In this document: positions 34,912-47,859 of the stretch, piece by piece
How positions within the stretch are numbered: the first letter of the stretch is position 1
How the letters are laid out: each line of letters starts with the position of its first letter
Assembly (NCBI RefSeq): GCF_000003605.2
Contig: NW_003147774.1
Location: forward strand, 53,788 to 117,787
Reading direction: 5' to 3'
DNA length: 64,000 bases
From: Saccoglossus kowalevskii
Taxonomy: Eukaryota; Hemichordata; Enteropneusta; Harrimaniidae
Translations under genes and position numbers: made by a program
Notes under the pieces: model-generated
What the model was told of the DNA's origin: nothing
Databases searched by the model: none
Seen by the model: only the letters and a program-made list of their open reading frames with translations

Positions 34912-37254
34912 CACCGAAAATGGCTTTCTGTGTTTACACACATATCACGTGACTATACACGTCCATACACACACTATCTTGTCGATTTCACATCCAATGT
35001 GAAATAGACTTTCCATCAATATATAGCTTTGTGTGGTTCAGTAAATATTTTATATGAAAATATCAGTTTAGAAAATCAATACCAAAAACGTGTTCAGCAT
35101 CTTTAAATTTTGCTTTATCATTACGATCGAGTGCTATGTATATTTCCCTTTGGCTAGTATTCTCCTTGCCGGATGTGGCTTAATATTGAACTTATATATA
35201 ATAATTCATAAATTCATGTTATATTATTCTATAGGGACATTGAAAATATTACAGTATATGTAGTATTGATGGACATTACTTTATTGTTCGGCTATCCTGT
35301 CATCGAAGATATTTATACTATAATCGATTGTCAGTTGTCAACCGTTAAACATTTACAGTAACATTTAAAAAAACTTAGCAAATAAGTAAAAGTAAAACAA
35401 CAAATTGGTCAATTGCCGTATTTTCTGAAATGGCAGAAGAAGTTATGTGACTACTACATTATTTCTTCGTGAATGTTAGTCTCAATATGCCATAGATAAT
35501 GCCCAAATTTGGCATTGCTACTTTGCCAAATCTAGGGAGGCGACCAACACCACGTGCCCGCTAAAGTTTTTTTTTTTCGTGAATACCAGTGCACATGTGG
35601 CACAGGCATTTTACAATGGAACCGGAAATTCAGCATTCCTAAAACAAGAAAATTATGCAATAGATTCAGGTTTTACGAAATCCAAGATGATATCCAAATA
35701 ACGCTACATATCGCAAACATAGCTTTTTAGATTACTGCATATAGAACATATTTGTGAAGTATCAGGTTAATTGGGCGACCTGTTTTTGAGTAATAGTAAT
35801 AACAAAAACCTGCAAACACATCACTGAGATTTATGTTTTACAACATGATCAACTGTCAAATAAATATCAACTTAATGCACTTGGTACGCACATGCTGCAA
35901 TCTAAATTATAATTGTTAGCACTTGATAGACTGCAACAACACCAATTCGCTGCGAAAATCAGATGTGTTTGTAATCCAAGATGGACCCCAAACCCGTGAC
36001 CAATTTCCAAATAATATTTTGCTTGTACATGCATGCTGCAAACCAAATTTCAGATCAACATTTTATGCCATCTTTTTTCTAAATTAGTTATGACGCGAAA
36101 ACTAATGTGACAAGTTAGAGTTTTCATTGGTGATACTGGTCGCATATATGTTAAAAACAAAATGTTTACATTATTAATGTATTCAAAATAATACAGGTGA
36201 CAGGCTATTGAACTCTCGGGGCATTTTTATCCCAAGTAATTGTAAAGGCATAATTGTACCAAATCACCGGTAATTATATATGTGCATAAATAATGAGGTT
36301 GTATGGCCAGCTAGTAGTTTATCTCAATTGCTCCATCAATATGCACACTACATACATTAAGTGAATGTGTGTCTATAATAGATTCTGGTTATTGGATATG
36401 TGCTTAATAAATCAATGTGCACATATTCCGTTTATCTAACGTGTACTTGTAACTCATCACTGGAAATTAGATATAATTGTTGGGGTTACATGACCAGAAA
36501 ATATTTTATCAGAATTCTTTGAATCTGTGTTCACAATGCCCGGTTGGTAGTAAATATGTCTCTATAATTATATATCTGGGAATTAGATATGTGCATAACT
36601 ATTGAAGTCATATGAAGAGCTAGTAGTTTATGTAAATGTTATTTGTAAATATGTATCTATAATAGTTCTCTGCAAATTAAATTTGCGGATAACCATAAAG
36701 ACCAGCTGTAATGCTGCAACAAAATCAAATAATGCCCGACACAACATGAATGTCATCAATAATACACATTGATTTTGAATATGCCAAATATTACATTTCA
36801 ATGCAAATTATACAGTGAATATAAGCATATACATGCAACGACCGATCGATTATGTCAGTCATATTTCATGTGAACATTTGCAGGATCCAAACCAACTACC
36901 ATTGTGACGAACCCAATTACCATCACAGCCAGTAGAGTCGGCTCTTTCATTTGATGGTCAGCATGTCATTCTCGTATACTAATTTTTTACTAGATGTTAT
37001 GCCAATGCACATTTCGAACACACTTTTCTAGAACACATTTCCAACACACTATTGCTTGCATCATTTAGTTAAATATTTACGAACAAGAACAAAAATAAAA
37101 ATAATACAAAACACATAATAGCTGTCTTTGTTGCAACACCATTTGTACATCGCTGAAACCCTCAAACCTATGATAATAACTAAAGGACTTTTCTTTTATG
37201 CAGCTTTGCTGCCAAACCAAGTTAACAATAATCACAAACAAATGTTTAATTCTC
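34912..37254. other. Intergenic DNA with a degenerate ~150-190-bp repeat
   Basis: No gene recognised. Between about 36240 and 36710 a loose unit with ATTAGATATGTGCATAA, GCTAGTAGTTTAT and GTCTCTATAAT recurs about three or four times with strong divergence. Confidence 0.4.
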
Positions 37255-37710
37255 TCAGTACAGGGATACACACATGCCACATACCAAATATAAGAGTAAT
37301 ATAGTGATTTCGGAGAAAAAATTCCTAAGCATTCATGTAATTTTTTTTAGATATTGATATATCTGTGATTCTATGATAAATGCACATCCTTAAGAACCCC
37401 CAAACTATGACGATTGGCAAATGTCGCAGGAAAATGATTAGTATGGCACAATAGGCCATGTGATATACATTCTATTCGTTATATTTATGCCTTTAAATGA
37501 TGCTACATAAATTCAATTACTTCAATTAAATTGACGTTAATGTTATTATTTATACGGATAATATCTATAATTTGTAGTAGATTTGTAGTAATATCTATTA
37601 TACCTAGTACTTTAGTCTCTAGATAATCAGATTAAAAGCTGGAAATAAGTGCCGACCGTTTTGTCCCGTTTATCGAGGAACATGTAATTCAATGATACTC
37701 ATGCAGTGTT

Positions 37711-38757
37711 TCAATTTTCCAACACCATTGTGTCTCTCCCAATATATACTATGTTAGAACTCTTTCGACGATTCAAACATATAAATTCTCCCAGTCTTTT
37801 GCGGAATGTACTGTTAATTGTCAGGTAAACAACAGGGTCGTAGATATAACTGACATTAAATACCAGATAACTCACTAAATCAATGGCATTGTAAAGAGAA
37901 ATGCCGTCATTGACAACTATTGTCAGTCTTGTGCAAAAGTGAAAAGCATAACTAGCTATGACGATACAGTTGATGATAACCAAGGCTTTGGCTGTCCGTA
38001 TGCTCGATTTTGCACGGTTACGGAACGCCATTTCTAAATGATGGCGATCTAGGACTGAGAAGTCGCGTTGCGGTGCTACGGCATTGACTTGACGTCTCCG
38101 TCGTTTGTTATGTCGCAGAATCTTACAGTTGTAGATTATTGTTCCACCCGGAAAACCCAACACGAGTAAAGTACAGAACAGAACATAAGCAGCTTCTAGT
38201 CGTGGATCACGTATTTCGACGCTTGATATGCACCGTCCACTACGGTGTAAGTTCTCGGGATCCCAGAGAAAAATCGCTGGCAAGTATGCGGAAATCAGTA
38301 CAACGACGCTACTAGCGACCCAAATTTTAACACGACGGAAAGTCACTGGACTTTGGTATACGATGCTACGAAATCGTTCGTAGCTCATTGTCGTCATCAA
38401 GATGAGAGGCAAGAAAAACAAGGTATAACGAATAACCTTATTCACTCTGCACATGAGCTGGCCAACAATCCATCCGATTTTCAAGACATTAAAGGGATAA
38501 AACACCATATGCCAGATACAATACACAGTGTCGTTCAGAGTCAACAAGAAGAAGAGAAATTCAGAAATATTGTTTTTGTTTCGATACATAAACAATGAAG
38601 ACAAAATAGATACGTTCAGGATGAGTCCAGCAATAAAGATTACATACGTTGCAACCAATCGTACAATGACAAATTGTTCGGAGAGTCCATCAGTATCTAC
38701 ATGGAACCTGGTGTGATTTCCCGTGTTGTTTTCTTCGGATCCGTAGGACTGGTTCAT
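37711..38757 (-). CDS. Class A GPCR paralogue 2, apparently intact
   Basis: 348-residue intronless receptor with all seven hydrophobic segments. The extracellular N-terminus has sequons N2-Q-S, N-N-T and N-H-T. TM1 carries LILNVS (N1.50) and TM2 LLTLND (D2.50). The conserved TM3 cysteine lies in GQLMCRVNK, with MSYERFR in place of D-R-Y. ECL2 has a cysteine in SGRCISS. TM6 ends with FHFCTRL and lacks the usual CWxP. TM7 has YDPVVY instead of NPxxY, and a basic helix 8 (FRKRLGEF) follows. The receptor would sit in the plasma membrane and signal through G proteins. Ligand unknown; the DPVVY and ERF forms recall invertebrate peptide-type receptors, but this is weak. The start aligns with ATGs of paralogues 1 and 4. 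A CRE-like TGACGTCA lies 83 bp upstream. Confidence 0.9.
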   Translation of the reverse strand: MNQSYGSEENNTGNHTRFHVDTDGLSEQFVIVRLVATYVIFIAGLILNVSILSSLFMYRNKNNISEFLFFLLTLNDTVYCIWHMVFYPFNVLKIGWIVGQLMCRVNKVIRYTLFFLPLILMTTMSYERFRSIVYQSPVTFRRVKIWVASSVVVLISAYLPAIFLWDPENLHRSGRCISSVEIRDPRLEAAYVLFCTLLVLGFPGGTIIYNCKILRHNKRRRRQVNAVAPQRDFSVLDRHHLEMAFRNRAKSSIRTAKALVIINCIVIASYAFHFCTRLTIVVNDGISLYNAIDLVSYLVFNVSYIYDPVVYLTINSTFRKRLGEFICLNRRKSSNIVYIGRDTMVLEN

Positions 38758-38818
38758 GTTGGTTTATAATGCTGAAATCACCCTCTGTTCAAGATATTAT
38801 ATAATTGATATCACAATA

Positions 38819-38847
38819 CTCGCGTTCGATTGAAACAGTTGACGTCA
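38819..38847 (-). promoter_or_regulatory. Upstream block of GPCR 2 with CRE palindrome
   Basis: Perfect TGACGTCA at 38840-38847, next to the conserved core TCGAACGCGAG (read on the minus strand, 38819-38829). Same order and spacing as in GPCR 1. Confidence 0.55.
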
Positions 38848-39139
38848 CAAAATCCCCAAAATTTCAGTTGCATAACCGCGAAAATTATCAGCAATTGTTT
38901 TTGTATACTAGACCCAAACTTTGCTTCGTCCAGCTTGCATGAAAGCACAGATTGAATAACGTCGTTCCTTTACAAGTTGAATATGATTAGTAATATTATT
39001 ATAATGTTATTAATCTATTCACTAATACCACTTAATTCATGTATATACATCAGACGATACAATTGGAACACAGCTTGTAACTATCTATTATATGGTCATG
39101 TGTTATTTAATACATCCAACGTAGTCGGCATTGTAAGAA

Positions 39140-39430
39140 TATAAGGTTATTACGAGGATACCTCAAAGTATGCACAAACACAGTACCGTGAAGGGAGAAT
39201 CGACCGACGCGCAGCGGAGGTCGATGTGACCGTGTACTGTCTGAAACGCGCAAGTGAAGTTTTAAATAAAGTACCTTGGAGGCTGCAAAGTTTGTTTTTA
39301 TTATTAGAGGACGCTTACACGCGTGATCATTTCATATTTAGAATTAGCATTTCCTAATATGGTAGAATGAAAATACCCCGTAAAATACTGCAAAATGTCG
39401 GCATGCTGTAACGTATGGCGTTACTTTGAC
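39140..39430. repeat. ~290-bp segment present or absent between duplicated units
   Basis: This segment (landmarks AAATAAAGTACCTTGGAGGC and CTGTAACGTATGGCGTTAC) also occurs upstream of GPCR 4 at about 49220-49440. It is missing from the matching place upstream of GPCR 3 near 41780. It is either an element insertion shared by two units or a deletion in unit 2. Confidence 0.7.
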
Positions 39431-40352
39431 AGATGTATACTAATAATCAGTATTACATATCACATGTTGAGGTTCTTACCTAATCACTGCACCCTTTTTT
39501 TGACTTTTCACATGTAGTATACAAGGTTATGAACAATAATTTCCTTGCATGGCAAATAAGTAGAAGGCAAATGGCGATGTGTTTTGATGTTCAACAATTA
39601 CATACAAAATCAAACCCGAATCAAATTGCAACTGGAGGTATTCACTGACAGCTGTTTTGTAACAGTGAAACACATATTAGTAACATACACAATGTAGAGA
39701 AAAATCGAAGGATATGTGATGTGTTATTTATGTTAATTTAATAAATATTCATGAAATTCAACCAAAAATCAAAAGACTACATATGGTTACAATGTTCATG
39801 ACCACATATGGTTACCACGTTAACAATATATTTATAACCTTTAAAGCTCTCAGTACAGGGATACACACATGCGACATACCAAATATAATAGTCATATCGT
39901 GATTCAAGAGAAAAACATTCCAAAGCATTTATGCCATTTTTTGAAGACAAAATTAATTACACCACAAACGGTCACGTGAGATAATCTACTTTTCTATTCA
40001 TTTGATGTTGATATATCAGTTATTCTATGAGAAATGCACATTGTTAAGAACCCCGAAACTATGACGAATGGAAAATTTCGCAGGTCAATTATTAGTATGG
40101 CACAATAGACAATGTGATATACATTCTATTCGTTATATTTATGCCTTTAAATGATACTACATAAATTCAATTACTTCAATTAAATTGACGTTAATGTTAT
40201 TATTTATACAGATAATATCTATAATTTGCAGTAGCTTTGTAGTAATTTCTATAATATCTTGTACTTTAGTCTCTATCTAATCAGATTAAAAGCTGGAAAT
40301 AAGTGCCGCCCGTTTTGTCCTGTTTATCGAGGAACATGTACTTCAATAATAC

Positions 40353-41420
40353 TCATACAGTGTTTAGATTTTTCAACACCATTGTGTCTCTTCCAATATA
40401 TACTATGTTATAATTCTTTCGACGATTCAGACATATAAATTCTCCAAGTCTTTTGCGAAAAGTACTGTTAATTGTCAGGTAAACAACAGGGTCGTAGATA
40501 TAACTGACATTAAATACCAGGTAACTCACTAAATCAATAACATTGTAAATAGCAATACCGTCATTGACAACTATTATCAGTCTTGTGCAAAAGTGAAAGG
40601 CATAACTAGCTATGACGATGCAGTTGATGATAACCAAGGCTTTAGCTGTCCGTATGCTCGATTTTGCACGATTACGAAACGTCATTTCTAAGTGATGGCG
40701 ATCTAGAACTGAGAAGACGCGGTGCGGTGTCATGGCATTGACTTGACGTCTCCGTCGTTGATTATGTCGCAGAATTTTACAGTTGTATATTATAGTTCCG
40801 CTCGGAAAACCCAACACGAGTAAAGTACAGAACAGAACATAAGCAGCTTCTAGTCGTGGATTACGTATTTCGACGCTTGAAATGCACAGTCCACTTCGAT
40901 GTAAGTTCTCAGGATCCCAGAGAAAAATCGCTGGCAAGTATACGGAAATCAGAACAATGACGCTACTAGCGACCCAAATTTTAACACGACGGAAAGTCAC
41001 TGGACTTTTGCATACGATGCTTCTAAATCGTTCGTAGCTCATTGTCGTCATCAAGATGAGAGGCAAGAAAAACAAGGTATAACGAATAACCTTATTCAGT
41101 CTACACATGAGCTGGCCACCAATCCATCCGATTTTCAAGACATTAAAGGGATAAAACACCATATGCCAGATACAATAGACAGTGTCGTTCAGAGTCAACA
41201 AGAAGAAGAGAAATTCAGAAATATTGTTTTTGTTTCGATACATAAACAATGAAGACAAAATAGATATATTCAGGATGAGTCCAGCAATAAAGATTACATA
41301 CGTTGCAACCAATCGTAAAATGACAAATTGTTCGGAGAGCCCACATGTAAGCTGGTGAGATTTCCCGTGCTGTTTTCTTCGGATTCGTAGGACTGATTCA
41401 TGTTGGTTTATAATGATCAA
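40353..41420 (-). pseudogene. Class A GPCR paralogue 3, seven TMs open but start codon out of frame
   Basis: From TM1 to the C-tail the frame is open and very close to paralogues 2 and 4: LILNIS, LND, GQLMCRLNK, SYERFR, SGLCISS, YDPVVY and FRKRLGEF are all present. At the N-terminus, however, the ATG that aligns with the other paralogues (near 41401) is followed by a loss of about ten bases in the sequence for the extracellular arm. It therefore no longer shares a frame with TM1. The receptor frame can be followed upstream to a TTG at 41420 but has no ATG before TM1; the first is in the TM1-ICL1 region (FMYRNKN). Either it is a recent pseudogene, a non-ATG start is used, or a spliced 5' exon supplies a start. 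The coding part otherwise shows no damage, so the loss is young. Confidence 0.75.
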
Positions 41421-41462
41421 CTCACCCTCTGTTCAATATATAATGTAATTGATATCATAATA

Positions 41463-41491
41463 CTCGCGTTCGATTGAATTAGCTGTCGTCA
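41463..41491 (-). promoter_or_regulatory. Upstream block of GPCR 3, CRE changed
   Basis: The core TCGAACGCGAG is intact (41463-41473, minus strand), but the CRE position reads TGTCGTCA on the plus strand (41484-41491), one base off the palindrome. Confidence 0.5.
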
Positions 41492-42419
41492 CAAAATCTA
41501 CAAAATTACAGTTGCATAACCGCGAAAATTGTTAGCAGTGGTTTTTGTATACTATACCCAAACTGTGTCTGGCCAGCTTGCATAAACGCACGAATTGATT
41601 AACGTCGTACCTTTACGAGTCGAATATGATTAGTACTACTATTATAATATTAATAATATATTCACTAATACCACATTAATTCATGTATATACACTAGACG
41701 ATACAATTGGAACACAGCTTGTAACTATCTATTATATGGTCATGTGTTTTTAAATGCATCCAACGTAGTCGGCATTTTAAGACTAATCAATATCACATAT
41801 CACATGTTGAGGTTCTTACCAAATCAGTGCATCCCTGTTTGACTTTACACATGTAATATACAAAGTTATGAACAATAATTCCCTTGCATGGCATATCAGT
41901 AGAAGGCAAATGGCGATGTGTTTTGAGGTTCAACAATTACATACAAAATCAAACCCGAATCAAATTGCAACTGGAGGTATTCACTGACAGCTGTTTTGTA
42001 ACAGTGAAACACATATTAGTAACATACACAATGTCGATAAATATCGACGGATATGTGATGTGTTATTTATGTTAATTTATTGGATATTCATGAATTTCAA
42101 CCAAAAATCAAAAGACAACATATGGTTCCCATGTTCTTACCTGCAACATTCCACGAATTTTAGTTTGCAGGTCACCTGTGATGTCCTGTGGTGGTTAACA
42201 TTGAACAAGTTGAAATGATCCATACTTAATTATCATATATATGCAAACATGATTATGTGAAGGCTTTAAACAACGGATATTCGAATGAAATTGCAACCTA
42301 ATCGCTATACGGCATGTGATACACGAATAGAAAGGTATTGGAATGTAGAATTAAAATTTGAAATAAAATAATAGATCAGAGGAATGAAATGAATTATTTT
42401 TATTATAAAATTTGGTATA

Positions 42420-44310
42420 AGATTGGGCACATTTAGTGATTGATTGGACATATTTGGTGTATCATTGGACACATTTAGTATAGGATTTGACACATTTGGT
42501 ATACAACTGATCACAATGATATAGGATTGCACACATCTGGTATACGACTGATCACAATGGTGGAGGATTGGACAGATTTGGTATACGACTGATCACAATG
42601 GTGGAGGATTGGACAGATCTGGTATACGACTGATCACAATGGTGGAGGATTGGACAGATTTGGTATACGACTGATCACAATGGTGGAGAATTGGACAGAT
42701 TTGGTATACGACTGGTCACAATGGTCTAGGATTGGACAGATTTGGTATAGGATTGGACAGATTTGGTATAAGATTGGACACATTTGGTATACGAGCGATC
42801 ATAATGGTCTAGGATTGGGCAGATTTGGTATACGACTGATCACAACAATCAAGGTTTGGACACATTTGGTATAGGATTTGACACATTTGGTATACGAGTG
42901 ATCACTATGATATTGGAATGGACACAATTGATACACAACTGATCACAATAGTCTAAGATTGGACAGATTTTGTATACGACTTTTCACAATGGTCTAGGAT
43001 TGAAAAGATTTGGTATACGACTGATCACAATGGTCTTAGATTGAACAGATTTTGTATACGACTGATCACAATGGTCTAGGATTGAACACATTTGGTATAG
43101 GATTGGATACATTTGGTATACGACTGATCACAGAGGTCTAGGATTGGACAGATTTGGTATACTACTGATCACAATGATCAAGGTTTGGACACATTTGATA
43201 TAGGATTTGACACATTTGGTATACGAGTGATCACTATGATATTGGATTGGACACAATTGATGTACAACTGATCACAATGGTCTAGGATTGGACAGATTTG
43301 GTATACGAGTGATCACAATAGTCTAGGAATGGACAGATTTGGTATACGACTTTTCACAATGGTCTAGGATTGAACAGATTTTGTATGCGAGTGATCACAA
43401 TAGTCTAGGAATGGACAGATTTTGTATACAACTGGTCGCAATGGTCTAAGATTGAACACATTTGGTCTAGGATTGGACACATTTGGTCTACAACTGGTCA
43501 CAGTGGTATAGAATTGGACATATTCGGTATAGGATTGTACATTTTGTATAGGATTGGACACATTTGGTATACAACTGATCACAATTGTCTAGGATTGAAC
43601 ACATTTAGTATAGGATTAGACACATTTGGTATGGGATTGGACACATTTAGTATAAGATTGGACACATTTGGTCTAGGATTGGACAAATTTGATATATGAT
43701 TGGTCTCAATAGCATAGGATTGGACACATTTGGTATATCATTGGACACATTTGGTATAGGATTAGACACATTTAGTAAAGGATTGGACACATTTGGTATA
43801 GGATTTAACACATTTGGTATGGGATTTGACACACTTGCTATACGACACAACTGATTACAATGGTATAGGATTGGATTTCTTTGGTATACGAGTGATTACA
43901 ATGTTATAGGATTTGACACATTTGGTATACGAGTGATCACAATGGTATTAGAATGGACACAATTGATATACAACTGATCACAATGGTCTAGGATTGGATA
44001 CATTTGGTATAAGACTGATCACAGTGGTATACGGTTGGGCACATTTCGTATAGGACTGATAACATGGTCTAGGATTGGACAGATTTGGTATACGACTGGT
44101 CACAATGGACTAGGATTAAACACATTTGGCATATAACTGATCATAATGGTCTAGGATTGGACACATTTAGTATACGACTTATCACAATGGTCTAGGATTG
44201 TACAGATTTGGTATATGACTGATCACAATGGTCTAGGATTAGACACATTGATATAGGATTGGACGCATTGGGTATGCGATTGTACATGTTTGGTATAGGA
44301 TTTATATACA
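42420..44310. repeat. 41-bp satellite array, about 1.9 kb
   Basis: Tandem units made of two related halves, TATACGACTGATCACAATGG (20 bp) and TCTAGGATTGGACACATTTGG (21 bp). The halves are sometimes repeated alone, giving local higher-order variation. The array lies in the spacer between the 5' flank of GPCR 3 and the next duplicated block. Repetitive peptides read from it (NPIPNVS-like) are translation shadows. Confidence 0.95.
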
Positions 44311-44699
44311 CACAATTTATTAGAACTTCGTCTAATATAACAGGAAATAAAACGAATCGTTGTATTGCATTCTCAATTATGGGGTAGAAACACTTATATT
44401 TCTTCAGCAATCTTTTTTTATCCGAGGATTTAAACTTGCCATAAACATTATTGCTTTATGTCATTTTTTATGCGCTAAATAATAGTAAGTGAAAAATAGA
44501 TTTACCCAACTTCAAGATATCAAAATTCTTTAATATGATAATACCTTTGTTATACGTTATTTCAAGTTTAACTTAAAAGGTAAGTATAAAGAATTTAGAA
44601 CTTATTCGACATTATTCCACGCAAATTTCCATTTATAATTGTATTTAAGAAATATATTTCACATTAAAATGCACTGTTGTTCATATTATGCACTGATAT

Positions 44700-47530
44700 T
44701 ATGTCATTAAGATGACTGCATGTACGACATATAGCCTAATAATTAATAAAAAAATCTTTAAAAAATAACCACATCTCTAATAATTTTTCTCCTATTTATT
44801 GTTTTAATTTTAATTGAAATATATCAAAAAAAATCAGAGAAATATGTCATTGTTTTTCTAAATATGCAAATTGGATATTGGCCATCCAATTTTAGCTCCG
44901 CTGTCATCTTAAATGACGGAATGAAGCTGTTCATAAAGGTGATTGTCCGTCGTCGTCCGTCGATACGACATCCGCCAATGACTTTCTTCGACTTCTACTT
45001 CAGTTGCCTTGATGCTTGACATGTATTGTACCTTGGGTGGACCTCTGTCAGATTTGTATATTTCGAAATGATATCTTAAATTCTAAATTTCTGGCAAATA
45101 TTATTTCATTTTGGATAATGTGACGATGTGTTCCAGAATGCAAAGTACGTAGGTCGTAATAAAATACATAGTGAGTAATCTGATGTTCACACAACGTTGT
45201 GAGTTAGGATAAACCAAATCAATCATACCAGTAAGTGACTTCTAGCAGGGATTGTCATTGCTTTATTAAAGGTAGCCACATGTTCAACCAAGCGGGGGAG
45301 GGGCAATTACAGCACATACGCTCAGGCCATTTATCGAATGCATCAATATAATTTAATGAACTAAATAATTAAACAATATTCATAATCATATTTGTACACA
45401 TTGCTAAGATGGCAAGTTGTGCCAGACGCACCCTGGGAGCTTGGCAGCCCGGTACTATGTAAATATCAAAGGCAGAGCTTACCCGGACCCAGGAGGACCT
45501 GGCAACGAAACCATCGACGCAAAATAATAATTAGCATTGAACATTAAAATATCAAATTATACCTTATAATCAGGTGTCACGATGTCAGGACGGCAAATAC
45601 AAAATTCAAGCTCTTTTGGAATACAAACGAAGACGAATTTTTATAAACCCATAAAAACAAGAAAATAAATAAATAAAATCCTAACCTAATGTGTGTGCAG
45701 TATGGAATGCGAGTACGTACATTTCAGAAGTGCAGCTGGAGACAGTCATTGGCGAATAGTTCGTAACACAATGGGTGAAGATGTCAAACTCACCAATTTC
45801 TTCAGACTTTCATTGCCGACCACTGGAACAGTCCGTGCTAATAATCCAGGTAAGGGTAGATGATAATAATCTCTCAGCAAACGTTCTTGTAGCACTACCA
45901 ATCAGATTGCTTTGATATTTAGTATGTATTAGTACATTTGTTCAGTTGGTGATGATATCTTGAATTTTTGGCAAATATGTTTTCGCTAAAAATTATATAT
46001 TCAACTTGAAAATTACTAACACGATTGTTTTAATATATGAGGTGTACATATTTTTTGTAAAGGATTTGATGAAGTTAAGTATATTATATTATAGTATATC
46101 ATATTCTCAACATCCAGAACGACATTCTCAACATCCAGAACGACACTACTTTTTGTGGGTAAACCGCGTTTTGTTATATATGTGTATATTGCTTAATCTG
46201 GCTATTACAATGTTCTAGTAGGACAGTGGAGATATTTCGACCATCAGTGACATTGTTTTTCCAGCAGAGGTCATCACGCGCAATCTTGCTAACTTGGCTG
46301 TATGGGTAAAAGGTGCCTCTCTGTACCCCTTTGCACCCATGTTTTGTTTTTACATATAAAGAACAGCGTTATGAAAAGTCACTTCGTTGCATGGCCGCGT
46401 TTAGCAAACCAGTAGCAGGCAAAACAAATAGCTCTGACCAAATATGAAGCATGAATGATTAATATTGCGTATCATAGCGACGCCGTTGGCTCCTTAAGCG
46501 TGTTGTAGGAGGAAATAATAATTAGCCCTTCCAAAGTTGTAACGGTCGACCATTATTCACAAGTAAATTAAATTTTCTAGTTTTGTTTTAATGTCACACC
46601 AACTTCAAAAACAATGACTTTAACGTCTCACCAAATTAGCCATCATAACAATGTGATTTATTTACCAGATTCAAAGTTGAATTACAATTTAAATAACAAT
46701 AATAATAGCAGCAGTATAGTAATAGTTTTAACATTTTCGAATGCATTTATGCAATATTTTTTGATAAATTTAATTATATTACACACCTCATGTGGTGTGC
46801 TCTACTTTTTTTATTAGTGATAATGGTATATCAGTGATGCTAAGAAAATTCATATCGCTTAGATACAGCCAAAGAATGATGAGTAACAAATAATTAGTAT
46901 AGCACATTAAGTTATGTGATATACTTTCTATTTGTGTGCCACAGTGTAAGGTCTGCTTATTGCAAATGAGAGGGCCACCCACAGAACTTTCACTGAGCAG
47001 GTTTTTTTCACTGCTAGAATGGGGTAGACAAGACAATAGTACTTGAAATAAAATACACATACACCAAAATATCAAGTTAAAGATCTTGGCTTTAATACCT
47101 CTCAATATAATAACAAGAATTAGAGCACAGACAAATACAATGACTAAATTCACTATAATGGGGAATTCCCCGGGGAAGTATACATTGGTGGTAACTCACA
47201 GTTCCAAGATGTAGAAATGGATGACAGTCGATGGCTTCTGTAACACAACAACGAAGAAATACAGGAGTATTGTTTGCAGAGAAACGCTGTTATTCTGGAG
47301 GGCGCTGCTGAAAGCATGAGGTCGCAGAGCAGTTCATACAAATCTCACAGAACGATGATTAAAACCTGTAACACTTGTCTCACAATATCGTAGCAACAAC
47401 AAACAGGTTATACAGTAAAATTGATGAACCCAACTGTCCAGCCAATTTATAGGCCTAATTGCCCCAGATTCATGGACATCACCTGGGTTTCCACATCAGT
47501 CAATCAGAATGTGTTTTGCTAGCAGCTGTC
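44700..47530. repeat. Segmental duplicate of 50970-53523
   Basis: Matching landmarks in the same order: AAGATGACTGCATGTAC (44711 and 50969), GATGATATCTTGAATTTTTGG (45953 and 51154), CGACCATCAG (46238 and 51413), TTTTCTAGTTTTGTTTTAATG (46573 and 51979), then GTCGCAGAGCAG and GTTTCCACAT (47320-47500 and 53310-53490). This copy has about 1 kb extra at 44890-45930. It lacks the GPCR pseudogene that sits at 52111-52862 in the other copy. Confidence 0.85.
44890..45930. repeat. Dispersed repeat carrying TTAGCTCCGCTGTC (copy 1)
   Basis: About 1 kb present here and absent from the sister duplicate near 51146. It starts like the repeat at 55739: TTAGCTCCGCTGTC, then GTGATTGTCCGTCGTCGTCC. It shares the loose unit with CTTTGATA..TCAGATTTGT..GATGATATCT. 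A fragment of the same unit persists on both sides of the break. Confidence 0.6.
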
Positions 47531-47859
47531 TCACATAGGTAAGTCAGGAGATCATAAACATCTTTTGTTATTCAAATAAACTTGTCAATCACCTTTATGA
47601 CAGTTATCACACGGCAATGCACACCGTTTCTTACCATGGTTTCATGCACACTTCTATTTGCAGAATTTGAAGTAATATGACAAAACCATAAAATAAACGA
47701 TGCTGACATTGTGATAGTTATGCTTCTAAATTATGCTACACCAATGATTTCAATTAAATTCATTCGTTGACGTTCATGTTATCATTGTTCTCTACAGATA
47801 TGATTCATAATATATGACATTTTTGAAAACAGTCAGCTGGAAATAAATTCCTACCGGGT

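Larger units (their letters stand above)
37255..42120 (-). repeat. Tandem duplication carrying GPCR 2 and GPCR 3
   Basis: The stretch starting CTCAGTACAGGGATACACAC at 37255 recurs at 39849, and the sequences that follow stay alignable through 3' flank, coding region and 5' flank. Unit 1 is 37255-39848 (about 2.6 kb) and unit 2 is 39849 to about 42120. The main length difference is a ~290-bp segment present in unit 1 (about 39140-39430) and missing from unit 2. Confidence 0.9.

Noticed and set aside
33882-34943. Two ~350-codon minus-strand frames
   Set aside because: Almost all of their length is the 948-N gap; only a few codons at each end are real sequence.
38353-38598. Plus-strand frames such as MVYDATKSFVAH and the equivalents at 48517 and 52556
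   Set aside because: They are antisense to the receptor coding regions and recur only because the receptor genes are duplicated.
42305-44410. Repetitive peptides (NPIPNVSN and WTDLVYD types)
   Set aside because: Translation of the 41-bp satellite in both strands; unit length is not a stable multiple of three across the array.
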